DNA of 64,000 nt from Paenibacillus sp. yr247 (GCF_900103825.1 NZ_FNIF01000001.1:310001-374000); one strand, 5' to 3'; shown: positions 8,587-17,296, counted from the stretch's first letter. The notes: a model not told the origin generated them from the sequence alone. Program-made: numbers and translations.

Positions 8587-8635
8587 ATATGAGTTCATAT
8601 AGGTTTAATTTACTCCAATAATGGGGTTTAGGCAA
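8587..8635 (-). promoter_or_regulatory. Candidate kduI promoter with palindromic operator
   Basis: Read on the minus strand, TTGCCT (8635-8630) and TAAATT (8612-8607) are 17 bases apart and fit a sigma-A promoter. Immediately downstream, ATATGA-AC-TCATAT (8600-8587) is a perfect 14-base palindrome at about +1 to +14, well placed for a repressor such as the operon's DeoR protein. Confidence 0.5.
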
Positions 8636-8724
8636 GGTTTTTTGGAATGATGTTTCAAAAGTTTCTGAAAAGGTGAATAAAGGATGCGGAATAAGGAAAC
8701 AACAACCCTACAGGAGGTTAGCTT

Positions 8725-8889
8725 ATGGATAAAAGTCATTATTTCGATCACGTGAGTAACGATACAATTCCAACTCAACCTAATGAAGAAGACACAACGC
8801 CGACCGATATGCTGAGTGAGGCCGTCGAGGAAATCATGGATAATGTAAAAAAGGCGTTCTCGACTAGCGATCCAGATGAACGGGATTAG
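8725..8889 (+). CDS. Small acidic hypothetical protein, 54 aa
   Basis: A short ORF starts at ATG 8725 behind CAGGAGG at ideal spacing and ends at TAG 8889. The product begins MDKSHYFDHVSND, is acidic, and has an amphipathic stretch DMLSEAVEEIMDNVKKAF. It has no signal or membrane segment. The good ribosome site and the strong hairpin terminator just downstream support a real one-gene transcript. I do not recognise a family. Confidence 0.6.
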   Translation: MDKSHYFDHVSNDTIPTQPNEEDTTPTDMLSEAVEEIMDNVKKAFSTSDPDERD

Positions 8890-8923
8890 GAAATGGAAAA
8901 GCTTCTCTTATGAATGACGAAAG

Positions 8924-8966
8924 AGGACCATGGAGTCTACATTTGTAGACTCCATGGTCCTTTTTC
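8924..8966. terminator. Strong bidirectional terminator
   Basis: Perfect 18-base arms (8924-8941 and 8944-8961) around a TT loop, followed by T residues. It separates the small acidic gene from the convergent AraC gene; A residues before the hairpin are fewer, so the plus-strand direction is stronger. Confidence 0.8.
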
Positions 8967-9036
8967 AGTGCCCTTATTTTTATTTGGGATGTTTTTGATG
9001 CAGACTTATGCTCTGCTGTTGCATCTGGAATACCCG

Positions 9037-9918
9037 TTAGAGCGCATCATTCCGGCCAGTTTGATACATCCTCCATTGGATAGGGGTCATGCCTGTAATG
9101 CGTTTAAACACGGTGGCGAAATGTTGACTTGACGCGTAGCCCAATTCATTGGCAATCTCTGTGACAGTATCCGTGCCTTCAACTAGGAGTCCGCAAGCTT
9201 TCTTTATTCGCACTCGTTCAATATATACCATTGGGGGAAGTCCAGTGTATTCCTGGAAGGTGCGAAAGAAGTGGGATGGGCTGATCCGAACAAAGCCAGC
9301 CAACTCTTCAATAGTGGGGCGCCATTGAGGCTCATCGTCAATTCGCCTTCTCAGTGTATCAAATTGATGCAATAGATCATTGGCTAGCAAAACAATTTGT
9401 TGACTAGGTTGAAGAATACGGAGCAGCAATCCGAGCAAAGCATGGCGGATAGAGGCGGATCGTAAGGGACTGTTGGAATTTAAAGCATTCCTCAGCTGTC
9501 GGAAGACGTCAATAGCCTGCAGGCCAATGTGGGTAACTCTGGGCAATGCCTCTAATGCGCGTTTGAAGCACTCACTCTCGTCTGGCGGCAAGCGCAGCCA
9601 GTCTTCCGAATGCGGCGGTGCGACGATGAACCACCAGAACCGGCTAGGTTCAATCACGTTGAAGCCCCCGCGATGAACCTCGCCGGGGATGGTGTGAAAC
9701 ACATCGCCTGCTTTTGTCTCATAGACGTGTCCGTCCAACTCCCAGCTAGCTTTGCCTCGTTCAACCAATACGAATTCGTAGCCGGCATGCTTATGATAGG
9801 AAAGGGGCAGTGCAGATCTAATCTCATCGAAGCCGAAAAGGAGCAGCTCCGGAACTCCTGGTATGCGACCTTCCGTATTGATGTCGTAAGTCCAGCGTGG
9901 ACTTTGTTTTTCAGGCAC
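9037..9918 (-). CDS. AraC-family regulator with cupin sensor domain
   Basis: The 293-residue product has an N-terminal cupin fold (PLSYHKHAGYEFVLVERG near residue 38, then the GDVFHTIPGEVHRG segment) and a C-terminal AraC DNA-binding domain with two helix-turn-helix units, LAGFVRISPSHFFRTFQEY and VTEIANELGYASSQHFATVF. Such proteins usually sense a carbohydrate and activate a neighbouring operon. It is divergent from the PhyH-like dioxygenase, about 140 bases away, which is its most likely target. Confidence 0.88.
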   Translation of the reverse strand: MPEKQSPRWTYDINTEGRIPGVPELLLFGFDEIRSALPLSYHKHAGYEFVLVERGKASWELDGHVYETKAGDVFHTIPGEVHRGGFNVIEPSRFWWFIVAPPHSEDWLRLPPDESECFKRALEALPRVTHIGLQAIDVFRQLRNALNSNSPLRSASIRHALLGLLLRILQPSQQIVLLANDLLHQFDTLRRRIDDEPQWRPTIEELAGFVRISPSHFFRTFQEYTGLPPMVYIERVRIKKACGLLVEGTDTVTEIANELGYASSQHFATVFKRITGMTPIQWRMYQTGRNDAL

Positions 9919-10056
9919 GGGGAGGACCTCCTGCTAAGTTCAGTCGACTGTTCTTGTTTGTCTTATATGTTTTTCATACTACTAAGTAGCTCTATGAACG
10001 TCAATATACTTGGGATTAAGTATGATGAATGCAAGACGATGAAGGAGGGATTTACG

Positions 10057-10893
10057 ATGACTTTGCAAGCAGAGAGAGCTTACAAAATTACTGCTCAGGA
10101 TAAGGATACATTCAATCAGGACGGCTACTGGATATCCCCGAAGCTGCTGGACGACGATCAAATCGAACGGTTGCGACGAGCGCATGAACGGGTGTGGACT
10201 GGCGATTACGACGGCGATGGGCTTCCGATGAACCATTACCGTCCGAACCCCAACCCCGATTCGCTGCGTAAGCTGGATAACGGATGGTGGATCAATGACG
10301 AGATCCGAAATATCGTCACGGATCCGTTTATCGGAGAGCTTGCGGCTGATCTGCTGGCAACCGATGAAATCCGGCTGTGGCACGATCAGGTTATTTATAA
10401 GCCAGGTGTCGGCGACAAGGAAACTCCATCAGGCAACGTTGGCTGGCATCAGGATTATGGGTACTGGCAATGCTCCAGCAATTCAAAAATGGTAACTGTA
10501 TGGATTGCGCTGCAGGACACAGATCTGACTAATGGCGGGATGATGACCATTCTAGGCTCTCACAAGTGGGGACTGATACCTGATAGCAACACTTTCTTCA
10601 ATCCGAACATGGAGGAGCTTCGGAACAAATATGCGGCAGGTCACGAATGGGTCGAGGAGCCCTGCATTCTGAAGGCAGGACAGGCAAGCTTTCATCACGG
10701 CCTTACGTTCCACGGGTCCGGTGCGAATAAGACGAATGAGCCGCGTATGGCTGTTGTTGCACATTTGATGCCGGGCGGCACGAGCTACCGCGCAGGCGTG
10801 CAGCGTCATGACAATATCCGTCTGTTAGGACCACGCCCTTTTCAAGGTCAACCTTTTGCAAATGAATATTTTCCGGTTTTGTTTAAACGATAA
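10057..10893 (+). CDS. Phytanoyl-CoA dioxygenase (PhyH) family protein
   Basis: A 278-residue Fe(II)/2-oxoglutarate-dependent dioxygenase of the PhyH family. The start is ATG 10057 behind GAAGGAGGG; the frame is open further upstream but crosses the divergent AraC gene, so a longer start is unlikely. The iron facial triad is visible: WHQDYGYW gives His and Asp near residues 130-132, and FHGSGAN near residue 225 gives the distal His. A basic residue for 2-oxoglutarate lies further on, probably the Arg of EPRMAVV. Bacterial members hydroxylate varied small molecules. Its pairing with an AraC sensor suggests an inducible catabolic role. The substrate is unknown. Confidence 0.85.
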   Translation: MTLQAERAYKITAQDKDTFNQDGYWISPKLLDDDQIERLRRAHERVWTGDYDGDGLPMNHYRPNPNPDSLRKLDNGWWINDEIRNIVTDPFIGELAADLLATDEIRLWHDQVIYKPGVGDKETPSGNVGWHQDYGYWQCSSNSKMVTVWIALQDTDLTNGGMMTILGSHKWGLIPDSNTFFNPNMEELRNKYAAGHEWVEEPCILKAGQASFHHGLTFHGSGANKTNEPRMAVVAHLMPGGTSYRAGVQRHDNIRLLGPRPFQGQPFANEYFPVLFKR

Positions 10894-10909
10894 TTAAGGC
10901 GCAAAAATG

Positions 10910-10945
10910 CAAAATCCCTTCTTTATGAGGGGATTTTCTTTTTAC
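10910..10945 (+). terminator. Rho-independent terminator
   Basis: AAAATCCC and GGGGATTTT form a stem around TTCTTTATGA, followed by CTTTTT. It ends the PhyH gene. Confidence 0.75.
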
Positions 10946-11001
10946 CGATCGGCGGTTACAATTGCCTTAATGATGACGCAGCTTTTCTGGAGATGAAGCA
11001 C

Positions 11002-11814
11002 ATGACGAATCAGTTGGAACCAATTAGCTTCAACCATATCGATACCGCTACGGTCGGTACGATTGTATATCCACCGGGTGGCAGGTATGGTCCTCGCATA
11101 CAACAAGATATTCAACTTGTTTTATTACATACTGGTTCAATGGAAGTGGCCATTGATGGAGTTGTCTTCAGACTGGAGCCCGGCAATGTGGCTCTTCTGA
11201 AGCCTGGGCATATCGAGCATTTTGCATTCGCGGATAATCAGGACAGTTGGCATCGGTGGGTGGCTGTACGCGTTCAACCACTATCAGTGGATGATGTGAA
11301 AGCTTTGGAACAACTTCCGTTTAGCATTCCAATTTCTGAACATTTGAACCGGATAACAGACCTCATGCTAACCATCCGTTCCGAGCATGCCGATACAGGT
11401 ACCGTGATGCGTAGTCTGGGCCATACAGCGATTCAATTGTTTATATCCGAGTTATCCAAAGCGCAGCTTCAGAAAGATATTCATCCTTCTGTTTTACGAG
11501 CTAAATCTTACATTCATCAAGCGTTTAAGGAAGAAATCGGTTTGACGATGATTGCCGCGAAAACGGGAGTTTCTGATGAGCATTTGGTTCGGCTATTCCG
11601 TAAGTACGAGCACACGACGCCGATCAAATACGTGTGGCATTACCGTGTTTTGCGGGCTATTGAATTACTCACCCATACAGGGTTATCGATATCGGAAATA
11701 GCACAGCGCAGTGGATTCAAAACGAGCTACCATTTCGCGCGAATGGTGAAACAGCAAACGGGAAAAACCCCATCAGAAATAAGGGCTTCCTCTTGGGGGA
11801 AAGGAGATTCGTAA
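11002..11814 (+). CDS. AraC-family regulator (first of a tandem pair)
   Basis: The 270-residue protein has an N-terminal cupin sensor (IQLVLLHTGSMEVAIDG, LEPGNVALLKPGHIEHF) and a C-terminal AraC domain with LTMIAAKTGVSDEHLVRLFR and ISEIAQRSGFKTSYHFAR as the two helix-turn-helix units. ATG 11002 is preferred over 10993 because the GGAG at 10989 lies about 9 bases upstream of it. Its TAA overlaps the ATG of the next AraC gene, so both are translated together. The likely target is the GH4 gene that follows. Confidence 0.86.
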   Translation: MTNQLEPISFNHIDTATVGTIVYPPGGRYGPRIQQDIQLVLLHTGSMEVAIDGVVFRLEPGNVALLKPGHIEHFAFADNQDSWHRWVAVRVQPLSVDDVKALEQLPFSIPISEHLNRITDLMLTIRSEHADTGTVMRSLGHTAIQLFISELSKAQLQKDIHPSVLRAKSYIHQAFKEEIGLTMIAAKTGVSDEHLVRLFRKYEHTTPIKYVWHYRVLRAIELLTHTGLSISEIAQRSGFKTSYHFARMVKQQTGKTPSEIRASSWGKGDS

Positions 11815-12725
11815 TGCAGAATAGAGGTACCCTTTTCCCGGCATTATTGACCGAGCAACATAGCCATCCTCAAGTGGTAGCCTACTATTTTAAACAATGG
11901 CAAGGCTTCTATATGTCCTTTCATCGCCATGATGCAATAGAAATAATGTATACCATAAAAGGATTCTGTGAGGTTGAAATTCAGACCCAGCCAGCACATA
12001 CCGAAACGGTTAGTCTCAAAAAGGGTGAATTCATCATCATTAACGCTAACGTATCCCATCGTTTGATCGTAGACGAGGCTAACCCATGTAGAATGCTAAA
12101 TGTCGAGTTTCGATTCATGGAGCAAAAAGGCGTGTACCCGTCTATTCAACAACTGGCAACCGAAGACAAGCTGTTGTCATCCCTGTTGGAGGTCGAATCT
12201 ACCTATTTGGTACTTCGGGATCCCGATGAGGTATACCATATCATGAAAAGCTTGGTGCTTGAGCTGGATAAAGCAGCGGCCAAAAGTGAAACGATGGTTC
12301 TATTGCTCTTCGCTCAGCTGCTTATTCGGATTGCGAGGCTTTGGCGGGAATCAGTAAGCAGCCGATTGGCGCAAAGTGAGTGGTATGTGAAGCAAAGTAT
12401 GGATTATTTGCATCAAAACTATGACCGCGATATCCAAGTGAAGGACATTGCGGGAGCCGTCAATTTACATCCGGGCTATTTACAACGGATTTTTAAAACA
12501 TTAACGGGCCAAACACTGATGTCTTATTTGACTGTCATTCGGATGGAAAAAGCCAAAATGCTGCTGCTTGAAACGAATGTGCCGATTTCAGAGATATGCG
12601 ATTATATCGGGGTCGGAAGCCGTCAGTATTTCCATATGCTTTTCAAAGACTATACGGACATAACTCCAACCGAATTTCGCAAATCGATGAATACTCAAAA
12701 GTGGGATTATCCAGAAAAAAGTTAG
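11814..12725 (+). CDS. AraC-family regulator (second of a tandem pair)
   Basis: The 303-residue product starts at ATG 11814, overlapping the previous stop by one base with GGGGGAAAGGAG just before it. It has an N-terminal cupin (MSFHRHDAIEIMYTIKG, KKGEFIIINANVSHRL) and a C-terminal AraC domain with IQVKDIAGAVNLHPGYLQRIF and ISEICDYIGVGSRQYFH. It is not a close copy of its neighbour, so the pair is not a recent duplication. It is followed by about 107 bases and then the GH4 gene in the same direction, suggesting that one or both regulators control that gene. Confidence 0.86.
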   Translation: MQNRGTLFPALLTEQHSHPQVVAYYFKQWQGFYMSFHRHDAIEIMYTIKGFCEVEIQTQPAHTETVSLKKGEFIIINANVSHRLIVDEANPCRMLNVEFRFMEQKGVYPSIQQLATEDKLLSSLLEVESTYLVLRDPDEVYHIMKSLVLELDKAAAKSETMVLLLFAQLLIRIARLWRESVSSRLAQSEWYVKQSMDYLHQNYDRDIQVKDIAGAVNLHPGYLQRIFKTLTGQTLMSYLTVIRMEKAKMLLLETNVPISEICDYIGVGSRQYFHMLFKDYTDITPTEFRKSMNTQKWDYPEKS

Positions 12726-12832
12726 GATTTTTGACAAATCACTTCCGATGAAGTTAGGAATTTGATAACGTTTTCTCATTCGCGCTTGATACAATGTGAA
12801 TTGTAGATTAAACGACAGAGAGGACGATAGAA

Positions 12833-14338
12833 ATGTCATTTAAGGTAGCTTTTATTGGAGCGGGGAGTATTGGATTTACACGCGGACTATTACGGGATTT
12901 GTTAGCTGTTCCTGAATTTCATAATGTTCAAGTGGCTTTTACAGACATTAATCAACATAACTTAGATATGGTAACCGAGCTATGCCAACGGGATATTCGT
13001 GAAAATGGCTTAGCGATAGAGATTCAAGCGACTACAGACCGTCGTGAAGCATTGAAAGATGCGAAGTATATCTTGTGCACGATCCGTGTGGGAGGTCTGG
13101 AGGCTTTTGCGACCGATGTGGATATTCCGCTGAAATATGGCGTGGACCAATGTGTGGGCGACACGCTGTGTGCCGGAGGTATAATGTATGGTCAGCGAGG
13201 CATTTCGGAAATGCTGCGCATTTGCCAAGATATCCGAGAAGTGGCTTCGCCTGATGTGCTGCTGTTAAATTATGCGAATCCGATGGCCATGATGACTTGG
13301 GCTTGCAACAAGTACGGCGGTGTGCGGACGATTGGTTTATGTCACGGTGTGCAGCATGGACATAAACAAATTGCAGAAGTTTTCGGCTTAAAGAAAAAAG
13401 AAGTGGATATTATTTGTGCGGGCATCAATCACCAAACATGGTACGTACAAATTCGTCACAACGGCAAGGATTTAACAGGCGGCTTGCTTGAAGCCTTCGA
13501 GAATAATCCGGAGTTCACGCGTACGGAAAAAGTGCGAATCGACATGCTGCGCCGTTTTGGCTACTATAGCACAGAATCCAATGGACATTTGAGCGAGTAT
13601 GTGCCTTGGTACCGGAAGCGCGCTAGCGAAATCCATGATTGGATTGACATGGGCAGCTGGATTAATGGCGAAACAGGCGGCTATTTGCGTGTATGCACGG
13701 AGGGGCGAAACTGGTTCGAGACGGATTTTCCGAATTGGATGAAGGATAAGGCATTCGTTTACGCATCAGAGAAACGCAGTGAAGAGCACGGTTCCTATAT
13801 TATCGAGGGACTTGAAACAGGACGCGTGTATCGCGGACATTTCAATTTGGTCAATAACGGTGTTATCTCGAACCTGCCGAATGATGCGATCATTGAAGCG
13901 CCGGGTTATGTAGATGGCAACGGCATCTCGATGCCGCATGTTGGAGACCTGCCGCTTGGACCGGCAGCTGTGTGTAATGTCAGTATTTCCGTGCAGCGGC
14001 TAGCCGTAGAAGCAGCTGTTCATGGCGATGATAAGCTGCTTCGTCAAGCGTTTATGATGGATCCGCTTGTGGGAGCAGTGTGCAATCCCAAAGAAATATG
14101 GCAAATGGTCGATGAAATGCTGGTCGCACAGGAGGCATGGCTGCCTCAGTATGGTACGGCTATTGCCGAAGCGAAACAGCGCCTTGCAGCTGGAAACCTC
14201 GTTCCGACGCGCAACTACGAGGGCGCAGCTCGCTTGAAGATGAAAACAGTGGAAGAAATGCAGCACGATCGTGAGGCAGCGAACAAAAATGCGGGTGAAG
14301 CCGACAAAGGGAAAGATCGTGCATCGGTAAACTCGTAA
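12833..14338 (+). CDS. GH4 family alpha-galactosidase/alpha-glucosidase-like enzyme
   Basis: A 501-residue glycoside hydrolase family 4 protein. GH4 enzymes use NAD+ and a divalent metal for a redox-assisted elimination rather than classical hydrolysis. The NAD-binding start GAGSIGFTRGLLRDLL, the LNYANPMAMMTWA segment, CHGVQH with the metal-binding Cys-His, and the AGINHQTW motif are all present. The Cys-His-Gly-Val form is typical of alpha-galactosidases (MelA) and alpha-glucosidases rather than 6-phospho enzymes, but sugar specificity is not certain. AGAGAGGACGATAGAA precedes the ATG. No transporter adjoins it. Confidence 0.87.
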   Translation: MSFKVAFIGAGSIGFTRGLLRDLLAVPEFHNVQVAFTDINQHNLDMVTELCQRDIRENGLAIEIQATTDRREALKDAKYILCTIRVGGLEAFATDVDIPLKYGVDQCVGDTLCAGGIMYGQRGISEMLRICQDIREVASPDVLLLNYANPMAMMTWACNKYGGVRTIGLCHGVQHGHKQIAEVFGLKKKEVDIICAGINHQTWYVQIRHNGKDLTGGLLEAFENNPEFTRTEKVRIDMLRRFGYYSTESNGHLSEYVPWYRKRASEIHDWIDMGSWINGETGGYLRVCTEGRNWFETDFPNWMKDKAFVYASEKRSEEHGSYIIEGLETGRVYRGHFNLVNNGVISNLPNDAIIEAPGYVDGNGISMPHVGDLPLGPAAVCNVSISVQRLAVEAAVHGDDKLLRQAFMMDPLVGAVCNPKEIWQMVDEMLVAQEAWLPQYGTAIAEAKQRLAAGNLVPTRNYEGAARLKMKTVEEMQHDREAANKNAGEADKGKDRASVNS

Positions 14339-14463
14339 TGTTCGTTTAGAAGCAAGTATGTTCAATTAGGTGCTTGTCAGATATAATTAAAAAGTAAGTG
14401 AAGGGCCGCTTGCGGTCCTTTTATTTTTTTCTGGGATCGTTCTATTACGAAAGGGGAAGTCAG

Positions 14464-14781
14464 ATGTCTAATATTGGCGTATGGGAAGCAGCAGAGCCAG
14501 GCGTTAAACGCTGCATTCTAAAAGCTGAAGTTGGTTTAATGATGATGGAGGTTCATTTCGAGCCTGGTGCCATCGGTTATCAGCATTTTCATATTCATGA
14601 ACAAATGTCCTATTGTTTAAAAGGGAAAATTGAGTTTACCATAGATGGTGTAGTGACAGTAATCGAGCAAGGCCAGACGGTTTACATACCTAGCGGAGCA
14701 AAGCATGGTGTTACGGCATTAGAAGAATCCGCTTTGTTAGATGTCTTTACACCGATTCGTGAAGATCTTGTAAAACGTTAA
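14464..14781 (+). CDS. Small cupin-domain protein
   Basis: A 105-residue single-domain cupin. The start at ATG 14464 has GAAAGGGGAA before it; an open extension to 14398 lacks a ribosome site. The first cupin motif is HFHIHEQMSYCLKGKIEFTI (two His and a Glu for metal binding) and the second is IPSGAKHGV. Proteins of this kind bind metal and act as isomerases, dioxygenases or sugar-binding proteins; the function here is unknown. It is a monocistronic unit closed by a terminator. Confidence 0.8.
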   Translation: MSNIGVWEAAEPGVKRCILKAEVGLMMMEVHFEPGAIGYQHFHIHEQMSYCLKGKIEFTIDGVVTVIEQGQTVYIPSGAKHGVTALEESALLDVFTPIREDLVKR

Positions 14782-14807
14782 CCAGTTGCTCTAGCAACTG
14801 GTTTTTC
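14781..14807 (+). terminator. Rho-independent terminator
   Basis: ACCAGTTGCT and AGCAACTGGT form a perfect 10-base stem around CT, followed by TTTTC. The stem overlaps the last base of the cupin stop codon. Confidence 0.85.
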
Positions 14808-14894
14808 TTTCCAAAGCTATATTGTATGCGTTTTCAAATCGACGGAGTGGAGGCTAGAGATGGGGAGAAGAAGTCGGAGAGCGTGGATATGGTT

Positions 14895-15134
14895 TTACCG
14901 AAGCTTGTGGGTGAAGGGGTCAATGCCAAGGTACAGCTTCTCACGGAAGCCAATCGCAATTCCCATGAAAGAGAACCTGATGAGGAGCAGCATTGTCACT
15001 TCCTCCGACCAGAAGAAAACGAAGTCAAACAGTTTGCGTGTCATAACCTGTACGGTGACGATGATGATCATGCTAAGTGCTTTCATTAGTTGCGACTTTA
15101 GTATAGCGCTCCTTTCTACTCGCAGGTACGCCAT
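14895..15134 (-). pseudogene. Remnant of a TRAP transporter small permease (DctQ-like)
   Basis: The 79-residue minus-strand frame contains IIIVTVQVMTRKLFDFVFFW, SEEVTMLLLIRFSFMGIAIG and FREKLYLGID, matching the N-terminal half of DctQ-type TRAP small permeases, where the FxWSEE segment and the FRxxxHLGxD segment are hallmarks. It stops after HKLR, about half the family length, and there is no DctM or DctP partner. It is interpreted as a decayed fragment. The plus-strand frames over the same bases are shadows. Confidence 0.6.
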
Positions 15135-15337
15135 AGCTTTTAGTTTTTTTTGTAGTTTTTTAGATTGTCAGTTTAAAATACAGGATTGAGCAGGTGTCTT
15201 GAGACAGCCTGCTCATTTTATTGAAGGGCACTTTACTTTAATATGTGCGAAATATTTGCTCAAGATGAAGAACTAGGTGTTCAAGATAGTCCTGGATAAG
15301 CCGCTCTAACGTGACCATCTTTTCGTCGCCAATCTTT

Positions 15338-15480
15338 TCATATGAATTGCATCCCCATATAAATAGCTACCCCCCATATCATGCAGGCAGAAACCTTGTT
15401 TAATTTGGCGATGAAATGCCCATTGGAATCTCGCTTACCCACTAGGAGTCCCGCAAACGCCAAACCAAAAAACCAGAGCT
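15338..15480 (-). pseudogene. Probable remnant of a LysE/RhtB-type exporter
   Basis: A minus-strand frame encodes LWFFGLAFAGLLVGKRDSNG and then KLNKVSACMIWGVAIYMG before a stop, resembling the last two membrane helices of LysE/RhtB amino-acid exporters. It lacks a start and has a stop just upstream. It is divergent from the MocR-like remnant, the usual arrangement for these exporters and their regulators. The family call is moderate. Confidence 0.4.
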
Positions 15481-15523
15481 AGGAAACTAGTGTAACGCTT
15501 TAATTCTCTTTTTAAGTATAGAA

Positions 15524-16277
15524 ATGGACTATGAAGAACCTAAGGGAAATCTATATTTGCGGAAACAGATAGCTGAGTACTTGCTATTAGCCGATATAAA
15601 GAAGGCTATAACGCTTCGCTGCTCTATACCATTTCTTCTTTTCATAACCCTACTAGCACGCTGATGACTGAGGAGAGACGTCAAGAACTGATGAAGATTT
15701 GTGCCGATGAAGGTCTCCCGATCATTGAGGATAATGTCTATAGGGAACGTTAAAGGCTAGGGATCCCAATACATTGGTTCTCTATTTGAGGAGCTTGTCG
15801 AAGACCTTAAGTCCAGGGCTAAGGATTGGTTGGGTGGTCGCCCCAGAACCCGTTATTGAACGATTAGCAGATATCAAAATGCAGAACGATTATGGCTCGA
15901 GCTCAGTATCACAGTGGGCGGCAGCCGAATGGCTCGGCAGAGGTTTGTACAAAGAGCATCTAGTCTATGTTAGAGAACAACTGAAAATTAGACGGAACCT
16001 AACTGTTCAGTTGTTGATGACCTATTTTAAGGAGATTGCCATATGGTCAGTGCCAACAGGCGGTTTCTATATTTGGCTTCGCCTCACCGTGGATGTACCG
16101 ATGCATTTGCTGTTTGAGCGAGCTTTAAAAGAAGGTATTTTGTTAAATCCTGGTTCGATTTATAATCGAAATGCAGGAAGCTATTTGCGTATCTCCTACG
16201 CTTATGCCAAGCTGCATGAACTAGAATGGGGTATTGTGCATTTGGCTGACACGATTAAAGAGTTGTTTGGTAATTAA
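15524..16277 (+). pseudogene. Decayed MocR-type regulator / class I aminotransferase domain
   Basis: Three pieces in different frames line up with the aminotransferase-like domain of MocR/GntR regulators. From 15524, YEEPKGNLYLRKQIAEYL resembles the PxGxxxLRxxIAxYL segment. Then, after an internal deletion, HNPTSTLMTEERRQEL and PIIEDNVYRE appear, and a stop. From about 15768, SLSKTLSPGLRIGW carries the PLP-binding Lys and runs to 16277, the normal C-terminus. The DNA-binding domain is missing. Stops and shifts make the gene non-functional. The last fragment of 167 residues could still be translated but lacks half the fold. Confidence 0.8.
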
Positions 16278-16301
16278 ATTTGCAATGAAGGGGAATTCGA
16301 T

Positions 16302-16517
16302 ATGTCAAAGAACAACAAAATTGAACCCGAATCTAACCTTCCGACCGGGCTAGCCAGTCCGGCACGTCGTGCACTCGCCAGTGCTGGATACTTGCGGCTT
16401 GAGCAGTTCAGTAAGCTGACTGAAGCTGAAGTCTTAAAGTTGCATGGTATGGGACCAAAGGCGATGGAGCAGATCCGTAGAGCCTTGGCCGCCAAGGGCC
16501 AATCATTCCTAAAGTAA
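16302..16517 (+). CDS. Small helix-hairpin-helix protein resembling RNA polymerase alpha C-terminal domain
   Basis: The 71-residue protein consists of a helix-hairpin-helix module: LASPARRALASAGYLRLEQF, SKLTEAEVLKLHGMGPKAME and QIRRAL. This pattern matches the alpha-CTD fold, with LHGMGPKA as the DNA-contacting hairpin. Stand-alone copies of this type are common in Firmicutes and may bind DNA, but no role is established that I know of. GAAGGGGAA is the ribosome site. It lies 30 bases ahead of the SDR gene and may be cotranscribed. Confidence 0.75.
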   Translation: MSKNNKIEPESNLPTGLASPARRALASAGYLRLEQFSKLTEAEVLKLHGMGPKAMEQIRRALAAKGQSFLK

Positions 16518-16547
16518 AATTATCGATGAATGGTGGAGACAGTACAA

Positions 16548-17273
16548 ATGACGAAGAATAAGACGGCTTGTGTAACCGGAACGGATAGGGGAATTGGTCT
16601 AGCGATTACCAAGGCTCTACTACGTGAGGGGTATACCGTTTATGCGGGGGGCATTATGGAAAACAACGAAGAGATGATCCTGCTTGCGGAACAGTTCCCT
16701 AGACAGCTACACGCATTCAAATTGAATGTGGGGATGGACGAGAGTGTGAAGGAAGCAGCTATTTTCATCAAGAGTATGACCAATAAGCTGGATCTCCTGA
16801 TCAACAACGCGGCGATCCTCGGCGATACGGAGAAAACGGTGGAAGACGAGATCGATTTTGACGAGATTCAGCGAGTGTACAACGTGTCTGCCCTCGGCGC
16901 AATCCGGATGTCGAACGCACTGATTGAGCCAATTATGAATGGCGGAAAGCTGATTGTCAGTATTTCTTCGGAGGCCGGCAGCATCGGGAATAGCCATAGA
17001 GAAGCTTGGTTCGGGTATTGTATGGCCAAAGCGGCTCTTAATATGGGTTCCACGATTATCCATAACAAGATCCGTAAGGAAGGCGGACGTGTCATCCTTC
17101 TTCACCCCGGTTGGGTCAAATCATATATGAGCGGCACGTGGAACTCAGCCGGGACGTATACGTCAGAAGAGGCCGCAGAGAACATTTTGAAACGGATTGA
17201 GGAATTCAAGTACAAGGTCCACGAAAAGCCGATTTACATCGAAGCGGACACGGGTAAAGAGTTGCCTTGGTAA
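16548..17273 (+). CDS. Short-chain dehydrogenase/reductase
   Basis: A 241-residue SDR. ATG 16548 is chosen because GGTGGAG lies 9 bases before it; an in-frame ATG at 16530 overlaps that ribosome site. The nucleotide loop TGTDRGIG is near residue 10, LINNAAIL near 84, the catalytic Ser in IVSISSEAG near 137, and YCMAKAA gives the Tyr-x3-Lys pair. The C-terminal LHPGWVKSYM is also typical. The substrate is unknown. The ThuA-like gene follows after 23 bases, suggesting a shared transcript and a sugar-related role. Confidence 0.83.
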   Translation: MTKNKTACVTGTDRGIGLAITKALLREGYTVYAGGIMENNEEMILLAEQFPRQLHAFKLNVGMDESVKEAAIFIKSMTNKLDLLINNAAILGDTEKTVEDEIDFDEIQRVYNVSALGAIRMSNALIEPIMNGGKLIVSISSEAGSIGNSHREAWFGYCMAKAALNMGSTIIHNKIRKEGGRVILLHPGWVKSYMSGTWNSAGTYTSEEAAENILKRIEEFKYKVHEKPIYIEADTGKELPW

Positions 17274-17296
17274 ATGAAAAGAGGAGGGAAAGGCAT

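Noticed and set aside
9610-10056. Long N-terminal extension of the PhyH-like dioxygenase frame
   Set aside because: It overlaps the divergent AraC gene, has no ribosome site, and GAAGGAGGG sits directly before ATG 10057.
12763-12776. TGATAACGTTTTCT as a catabolite (cre) site before the GH4 gene
   Set aside because: Two mismatches to the TGWAANCGNTNWCA consensus; possible but too weak to list.
14826-15189. Plus-strand frames of 87 and 109 codons
   Set aside because: They lie over the minus-strand DctQ-like remnant, which has the recognisable protein pattern.
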